Positions 58,441-64,000 of a stretch of 64,000 bases of DNA are shown one piece after another. Position numbers and translations under genes: made by a program. The DNA comes from Thermothielavioides terrestris NRRL 8126 (lineage: Eukaryota > Ascomycota > Sordariomycetes > Sordariales > Chaetomiaceae). Location of the stretch: the NCBI RefSeq assembly GCF_000226115.1, contig NC_016458.1, positions 1,612,001-1,676,000 of the forward strand, written 5' to 3'. Each line of letters begins with the position of its first letter. Position 1 is the stretch's first letter. Below the pieces are notes generated by a model that saw nothing but the letters and a program-made list of their open reading frames with translations, was not told where the DNA came from and ran no database searches.

Positions 58441-58819
58441 TGGACGTTAAAGAGGTCCCGCCAAGACTAATTTCGGCCAATTGTCGGCTATGTTTTTACA
58501 ACGTTATTACGTAGCCACTATCGCCAAGGCGTTTGCTCTATCGCCAAGGGTTAGTTCGCCGGGGGTGCGGGGGGGCGGCGCCAGCCCCCCGCTGGTTAGG
58601 GTCTAGGTTAAGGTTAGGATGTGGGTTATAGTTAGGGTACGGGTTATCTTCGTTTTCTTTTTTTTCGATTTGGTTGAGTTTTCGTAAAGTTGTTGCGATG
58701 AGTCTTTGCGATTGTTCGTTGTTGATGTTGCTCGAAGTCGTCGTGGCCTGCCGATTTGTAATTACTTGTACGCGGCAGTCTCCGAAATTAGTCTTGGCGG
58801 GACCTCTTTAACGACGACC
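58441..58819 (+). mobile_element. MITE copy B, 379 bp
   Basis: Same 379-bp length as copy A and opposite orientation. The terminal inverted repeats begin GTTAAAGAGGTCCCGCCAAG at 58446 and end with the complement at 58812. The interior has AGGTTAGG/GTTAGGGT motifs like degenerate telomere repeats. A 20-bp direct repeat CCTTGAGCCGCCAYTGACTG flanks it (58419-58438 left, 58820-58839 right; one C/T difference), longer than the 10-bp duplication of copy A; two extra G sit between the left repeat and the element. Confidence 0.92.
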
Positions 58820-59139
58820 CCTTGAGCCGCCACTGACTGAACGGAATAGTGTACGCGACGGATAACGTTGCCGCATCGTGGACCCACAACTCACAACCCG
58901 CTGCGACAAACCAACCGTTTCCAGGTTCTGTATAGCTGCAGCGCCGCTCATGCCCGGCGATTATCAACTCTCAGAAGACACTTAGAAGGGGTTGAGATTC
59001 GGATCCAAGACGTAGACTTTGGAATATTCTTCTATTCTATCTTGTCCCCCAACAAGACAGCGCTACAGAGTACTTCTAGTAGCTACCTAGCTAGCAGGCT
59101 ATAGTTCTGAATACCGACACAAATTCACCACGTTGAGGC

Positions 59140-59209
59140 CCGCCAAAACGGATTACAGCCTGTGCTCACACAGCATCCGTAATCCGCTACCAACTGAGCC
59201 ACACGCCCC
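59140..59209 (-). pseudogene. tRNA-like fragment (5' half only)
   Basis: On the minus strand GGGGCGTGTGGCTCAGTTGG starts at 59209 and contains a good box A (TGGCTCAGTTGG). It is followed by a hairpin GGATTAC...GTAATCC. No box B (GGTTCGANTCC) and no complementary acceptor 3' strand follow, so an intact tRNA cannot fold. Confidence 0.4.
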
Positions 59210-59244
59210 GAGGTAGAGATAGAGGAGAGAGAGGATGGGGAGGG

Positions 59245-59389
59245 TTAGTACTCCACCACCTTAATCCTCCGGCTGACCTCCTCGCCCAGCTCCTCGGTCG
59301 TGACCAGCCCCATCGCGACGCAGTCGCCCAGGAAGAAATACGCCCTGTCCTGCGCATACGCGAGATAATCGAACTCCTCGGCCTCCTCC

Positions 59390-59442
<53 letters not shown>

Positions 59443-62168
59443 CTCTGCTTCCTCCTCCGCCCCAATCGCCCCATCCACAACACCACCACCATCACCGCCC
59501 ATACCGGCTACACCAGCGTTGGCATCAGACGCCTCCGAAAGAGCAGCAACGTCGGCCTCTTCTTCCTCCACCGCGGTGATCTTGGCCTGCACGATGCCCC
59601 AGGCGACCCACTGGGCCGAGTTGGCCGTGCGCCACAGCCGGGTCTCCTCGAGCAGCTCGCGCACGCGCCGCTCGGCCTCCTCCTCGCGCTTGCGCTCCTC
59701 CTCCTTCCACCCGCCCGGCGGCACCCGCGCGTCCAGCATGAACTCGCCGATCGAGCTCGACGACGGCGTCGCGCGCAGCCCCGCCGCCCCGGCCGCCGCC
59801 GCCTCCCCGCTGAGCCCACCATTCGTGAGAAGACCACCACCACTACCACCACCACCACCACCACTGCTACTACTACCGGACGGCCCCTCGCCCCTGACGG
59901 GCGTCACGGACAGCGACGGCGACGGGTTGGAGTCCGGGTAGGGCAGCTGGGGGCGGTGGTCGACGTAGGCCTTGACGAAGCTGCGCTGCTGGTCCGGGGT
60001 CGGGTAGAGCGCGTGGTCGCAGGCGTAGGGGCGGACGGGGTCGTGGTAGTTGTAGGTCCACTCGGAGAAGTGGTTGGCGAACTCGAGGCCCGGCAGGTTC
60101 GCGGCGGCGTACTCGAAGTCGATGACCACGAGCTGCTTGTGCTCGTTGGCCGGCTGCAGGAGCGGGGACTTCTGGTCGTCCGGTCGCATGCGGAGGATGT
60201 TGCCGTATTGGGTCTGCGTGGTGGGGTTAGTGGTTTTGTCGTGTTGAATGAGGAGCCAGGAGGAACATGGCAGGTAGGTAAGTAACTGGGCTTACATCGC
60301 TGTGGGCAAAGACGAGCTTGTCGCGGATGTTCTTGGCGTTCCCGTAGTACGCTTCCAAGTGCTTGCGATACTTGTCTACAAGGGCCTTGAACACCGGCCA
60401 TTGCACGCCGCAAACAAAACCTCGCGTTTTCCAGACGCCGCCTGGCAGGCGGTGAGTCTGCGCCCCAGACAGGATCTGCTTATCGAGGTACAGAACCGTC
60501 TTCTCGACCTGACTCAGCCACCTGTCCCAGTTCTTCCATACGCCGGGCCCCTGGTCCCTCTCCTCCTCGAGTAGTTCGATGCCGTCATGCAGCTCGCGCA
60601 TGCGCTTGGCGATCTGCCTAGATGTCTCTGGCTCCCGCATGCTGGCCGGCGTCAGCGCGGTGGCGTTCAAGTACTGCTCGAACCGGCCGTTGAGGAAGGT
60701 CCCCAGTAACCGGGGGCCGATCTTTTTCCTAGCCAGCCGCTTGAGCACGCCCAGCTCGTTCTCTCGGTCGATTAGATGCTCCACCTGGGGCCCGTATATT
60801 CTCAGCAGCACCTTGGTCGGCTGCTTCTTGCCGGGTTCGCGGGGCAACAGGGCTTCTGATGGGGGTGACACCACGTAGACGGCGTTGGTCAGGGCCCCGC
60901 TCAAGCGCTCGACCGAGATGCTGTCGCCGCTATCCAGCGGCACGCGCCTCCAGCCCTTGAGGCGCAACGTGTGCGCCAGCCGGATTATCTCGTTTTTGAA
61001 CGTGAGCCAATTGTCTTCCTTGCGGCTAGATGCAGAAACGGAACTGTCCGAAGCGGCCTGCCCGCCAGTGTAGGCAAGCGTCTTGGAATTGTCGAGAAAA
61101 GCGTCGCAGCTTGGAACTAACACGTCGCCGTCGTACCACTCGGTGTCTGACGAAGCCGGACGGGCGAGAGTTTTGCTCGATCTCTTGCGGAGCTTCCGTC
61201 CAAGACGAGGACTGGCTGACGGCGCGGAACTCAATCCCAAGGCCGCCATATTGTCGTCAAGGATCCTCTGCAGTCTGTCGAGGGACACTTCGCTCGAATC
61301 GGACTTCAAGGAATTGGTACGGGGTCTGCCGGCCGCGGGGACGGAAATGCCGGCATGGACAGCAGTAGACATCTTTGGCAGCCCGTGCTTCTTGGACTTT
61401 CTACGCTCCTTCTTAACCTTTTCCCGTTGGAGCCAGTCCGCGACCTGTGCCAAAAGCCGCTCGGTAACCAAGTCCAGCCTGTGTCGATGGTGAGCGTGAG
61501 GCTGTTGACTCTGGGCTTCTGCGGTGGCAAACGAGGGGGCTGTTGCCGAATCAAAGGTGCCACCCTCCGTGCTGACCTGACTGAGAGTGGATGACCGCGA
61601 AGGAGTGTTGGACAAAGGCGGCCGTCCGCTAAGCCGCTTGGCGACGCCGGCGGAGAACTGCTTCTTGGATTGCAAGTCCTCCAGGGATGCCGACTCGGGC
61701 TCGGCAATTTGTACTGCTGTCGTGGGTTAACACGCGACCTTTTTGGCAAGATTAAGATCAATGGGCACGAGACGAGGAGGGCTAGCAGATCGAGGGGTAG
61801 GGCAAGGAGCTGGCGGCCATGAAGCCGGCACAACGTTACCGAGGTTGTGTGCAGTGGCACATCACAGTTCATATGCTGTACACACACATACATGAAGCAC
61901 ATGATGCTCGTGTACATACCTACATCATCACTGTGCATCTCGAGTGGCACTGGACGGGAACAGACCTCGGCAGGCAAGACAATCATGGCCGCAGAGTAGG
62001 CAGGCGAGCTATGGGGAAACAGGTGCGGGAAGGGAGAGACAGGGACAGGCAGTAGTAAGACAAACCTTTCATGGAGGCGCCGAGCGGAGGGGTCCGGGGA
62101 CTCTCCCCGTCGGCCTTCAGGGCAGAGCGCCTCGGCTGGGCCGAATTGCCCGGGGGCGGAGCAGACAT
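59245..62168 (-). CDS. Choline/ethanolamine kinase
   Basis: Three exons: 62168-62066, 61716-60296 and 60213-59245, 830 residues from ATG 62168. The first intron (350 nt) is long for this window; the second (83 nt) joins FAHSD to TQYGNILRM, rebuilding the Brenner-type HxDxxxxN catalytic motif. The choline kinase signature VVIDFEYAAANLPGLEFANHFSEW follows at about 535-560. The enzyme phosphorylates choline (CDP-choline pathway) in the cytosol. The N-terminal 150 residues are Ser/Arg/Lys-rich. The C-terminal lobe is interrupted by low-complexity sequence: a Ser/Gly stretch, then Glu-rich helix KEEERKREEEAERRVRELLEE, and finally 17 glutamines (59389-59439) before the conserved end FDYLAYAQDRAYFFLGDCVAMGLV. 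Length exceeds yeast Cki1 (582) because of these insertions. Confidence 0.92.
59389..59439 (-). repeat. Coding CAG/CAA repeat, 17 glutamine codons
   Basis: On the plus strand it is CTG3-TTG-CTG13; on the coding strand 13 CAG, one CAA and three CAG. It lies in the choline kinase C-terminal lobe between a Glu-rich helix and the last conserved segment. Confidence 0.95.
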
Positions 62169-63156
62169 GATGGCGTCGATAGCGGCGTCTCACTTGTGGC
62201 ACTCGAAGAGAGTTTCTTTCAGATGCGCGTCCACAGAAAGCGGGGGTCGATGATAACTTGATGCCTCCAGATAAGGTCAGGCGGACGGCTAGATTAGGCC
62301 CCAGCCTCAGCCACGGTTTCCCAGTTGGGTACCGATCCACGTGATGCAGTTCCGCCAGTCGCAGCAAGGGGTTGACGCTACTGCCGCTCGGATGTACAAA
62401 ATCGGTGTTGGTGTGAGATGCGCGCCCGATAGCTGTCAGTTTGGTGACAGGAAGGGTGCCTTTCACGTGCGGAAGGTTGAAGGAGAGAAAATTCGATAGG
62501 GTCCGTCGAGTTTGTTAACTCGAAAAGGCAGGTAACTCTCGGCTACGTGTACAATGCACCTTCTCCAGAATTCCAAAACATAGCGAGGTACTTTTTGACA
62601 ATTGAAATTTGGCAGTAGACCAAAGTACTACGCTAGAATTTAGAATGCTCTGCGAAGTAGGGTGGAGAGAAGGTCGCAAGCTTGGTGGGGATGAAAGTTG
62701 AACAGTTTGTGCTGGGTTGGGTTGCATCAGGCTCTTGGAGTGGGTCGCCGAGCCAAGGGTCTGGATTGGCCCGTGCATCTCCCATGACGTAGCGGGCTCT
62801 GCAACCCTGGCTCAATCCCTCGCGGTGTTGCGATGGGCGACCCTGATTCCTGGAACTGCACGAGTTCCGCGTTCCGTCAACGCCAAAACCTCTGGTATTA
62901 ATCCATATCTACTACACTCACGAGATGCTATCTGTTCAGACCAAAGATGGAAGCCGCAGGGGAGACCCGCAGAGGAGACCCGCAGAGGAGACGACGGCAC
63001 GGCACCAACTCGTGGAACCATGTTCAGACAGCTGCGATTTACTGAGCATCGGATCGATCTATCAGTCAGCCAGCGGAGATACGGTACATTTCTTTTACAG
63101 GTTAACTTTACACACGGGGCAGATGCATACGGCATGCTACTGAACCCCTCAGCCCC
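62169..63156. other. Promoter of choline kinase and 3' side of SCO1
   Basis: No gene is recognised. A short GGAGACCCGCAGA duplication lies near 62958-62990. Confidence 0.5.
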
Positions 63157-64000
63157 TCAGCTAGTCTTCAAGACCCCCTTCCAGTCCTTCATGTGGTCCA
63201 GGATCACCTTGGCACCCTGCTCAGGCGAGTGCTGCCGCCCCAGCGCCTCGACAAAGTCCCCCTCGGGATCCATCAGATAGAAGTAAATGCTGTGGTCGAC
63301 CAGGTAGTCTTGGCCCGGCTTCACGTCGGACGGCGTGCTGAAGTAGACACGGTACGCCTTGCACATGGCCTTGATCTGCTCGTACGTGCCAGTCAGGCCG
63401 ACGAACTTGGGGTGGAACTCGACCAGATACTCCTTCAGCTCCTTGGGGCCGTCGCGCGCCGGGTCGCATGTGACGAACACGGGCGTCAAGGCCCCGGGGC
63501 GCTGCGCCTCGACCAGATCGAACATCCTCGCCATCTTGTCCAGCTCCTCAGGGCAAATGTCCGGGCAGTGCGTGAAGCCGAAGTAGACCTGGCGCACAGC
63601 GAGTCAGCAAACACGACCCAACCCATCCATATACCATCAACTTAGCCGGCACGTACGAGAGAGTACCGCCCCTTCAGGTCCTGATCCGAGACCTTGTTGC
63701 CGTACTGGTCGATCAGCTCGAACGGGCCGCCGACTTTGGGCTTGCCGACGCCCTTGGTCGACTCGGCTATCCTCTTCCGCCTCATTCGCTCCTTCTCCGA
63801 CTCAAAATACCACACCAGGCCGGCGGCCGTGATGACGAAGAGAAGACCGGCCTTCCACGAGAAGGGCTGCAAAACCAGACGTCAGCAGCTGGACCCCAGA
63901 CTACGCCACTACTACCCGGGTCGGATCAGCGCGCTGCACATACCCCTGACCTGTACCGGCTCTTCGCCTCCTCGACCGTCTTGAACTTGAAGCGCCGCTG
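63157..64000 (-). CDS. SCO1-type mitochondrial copper chaperone (5' end outside window)
   Basis: Three exons are visible: 64000-63944 (incomplete), 63866-63657 and 63588-63157, 232 residues in total; introns have donors GTATGT and GTACGT, with CTGAC branch points, both phase 0. Order: a KTVEEAKSRYRSG matrix part, one membrane helix (AGLLFVITAAGLVWYF), then the thioredoxin-fold domain. The copper ligands are the CPDIC pair in VYFGFTHCPDICPEEL and His in DYLVDHSIYFYLMDP. SCO1 sits in the inner membrane and delivers copper to the CuA site of cytochrome c oxidase subunit 2. The mitochondrial presequence and start codon lie beyond the right edge. Confidence 0.94.

Noticed and set aside
59398..60285. 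295-codon plus-strand frame
   Set aside because: Antisense to the choline kinase exon; composition is that of a GC-rich shadow frame.
61306..62466. 386-codon minus-strand frame overlapping the choline kinase 5' end
   Set aside because: It runs through the first intron and out of frame with the kinase; the spliced model gives a coherent protein.
1..64000. CRISPR arrays, bacterial operons, ribosome binding sites
   Set aside because: The window is eukaryotic with spliceosomal introns; the tandem repeats present have no spacer structure.

Overview
The window is nuclear DNA of a filamentous ascomycete. The evidence is short GT-AG introns (mostly 55-135 nt) with CTGAC or CTAAC branch points close to the acceptor, GC-rich coding exons, TTAGGG-type telomere-like motifs, a hybrid histidine kinase, an OPT transporter and a DUF3433 membrane protein. 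The overall look fits Sordariomycetes, probably Sordariales (Chaetomiaceae-like); that placement is inference.

Layout, left to right: remnant of an MFS transporter (1070-1612) beside an extreme homopolymer block; FHA-domain protein kinase (3038-5149, -) divergent from a low-complexity protein with a repeated tryptophan motif (6007-7830, +); SRPBCC-fold protein (8869-9720, +) convergent with a Dabb-domain protein (9944-10484, -); hybrid histidine kinase (11942-16708, -); a 2.7 kb element with 207/217 bp terminal inverted repeats filled with two minisatellite arrays (17630-20340); large unknown protein (21169-24140, -); RBM5/10-like splicing factor (26053-29215, -) divergent from molybdopterin synthase large subunit (30045-30635, +); OPT transporter (31701-34318, -); tRNA-Pro(AGG) with intron (37046-37136, -); mitochondrial HAD protein of the CECR5/HDHD5 type (37356-39194, -); coiled-coil protein without a visible AUG start (41187-43439, -); first copy of a 379 bp MITE (45283-45661); a gene-poor stretch of about 6 kb; disordered protein (51944-53455, +); DUF3433 membrane protein (55121-57829, -); second MITE copy in opposite orientation (58441-58819); choline kinase (59245-62168, -); and the 3' part of a SCO1 copper chaperone running off the right edge (63157-64000, -).

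The genes are mostly housekeeping or signalling loci with no operon-like or cluster logic. Exon structures were worked out by hand from splice signals and reading-frame continuity; each accepted junction keeps the frame and, where the family is known, restores its expected sequence. The most unusual material is in the repeats: the long-TIR minisatellite element, the MITE pair whose flanking duplications differ in length (10 and 20 bp), a 65-nt A tract inside a kinase intron, and a serine/glutamine-rich insertion in a receiver domain. Nothing seen amounts to a clearly new enzymatic or defence system.
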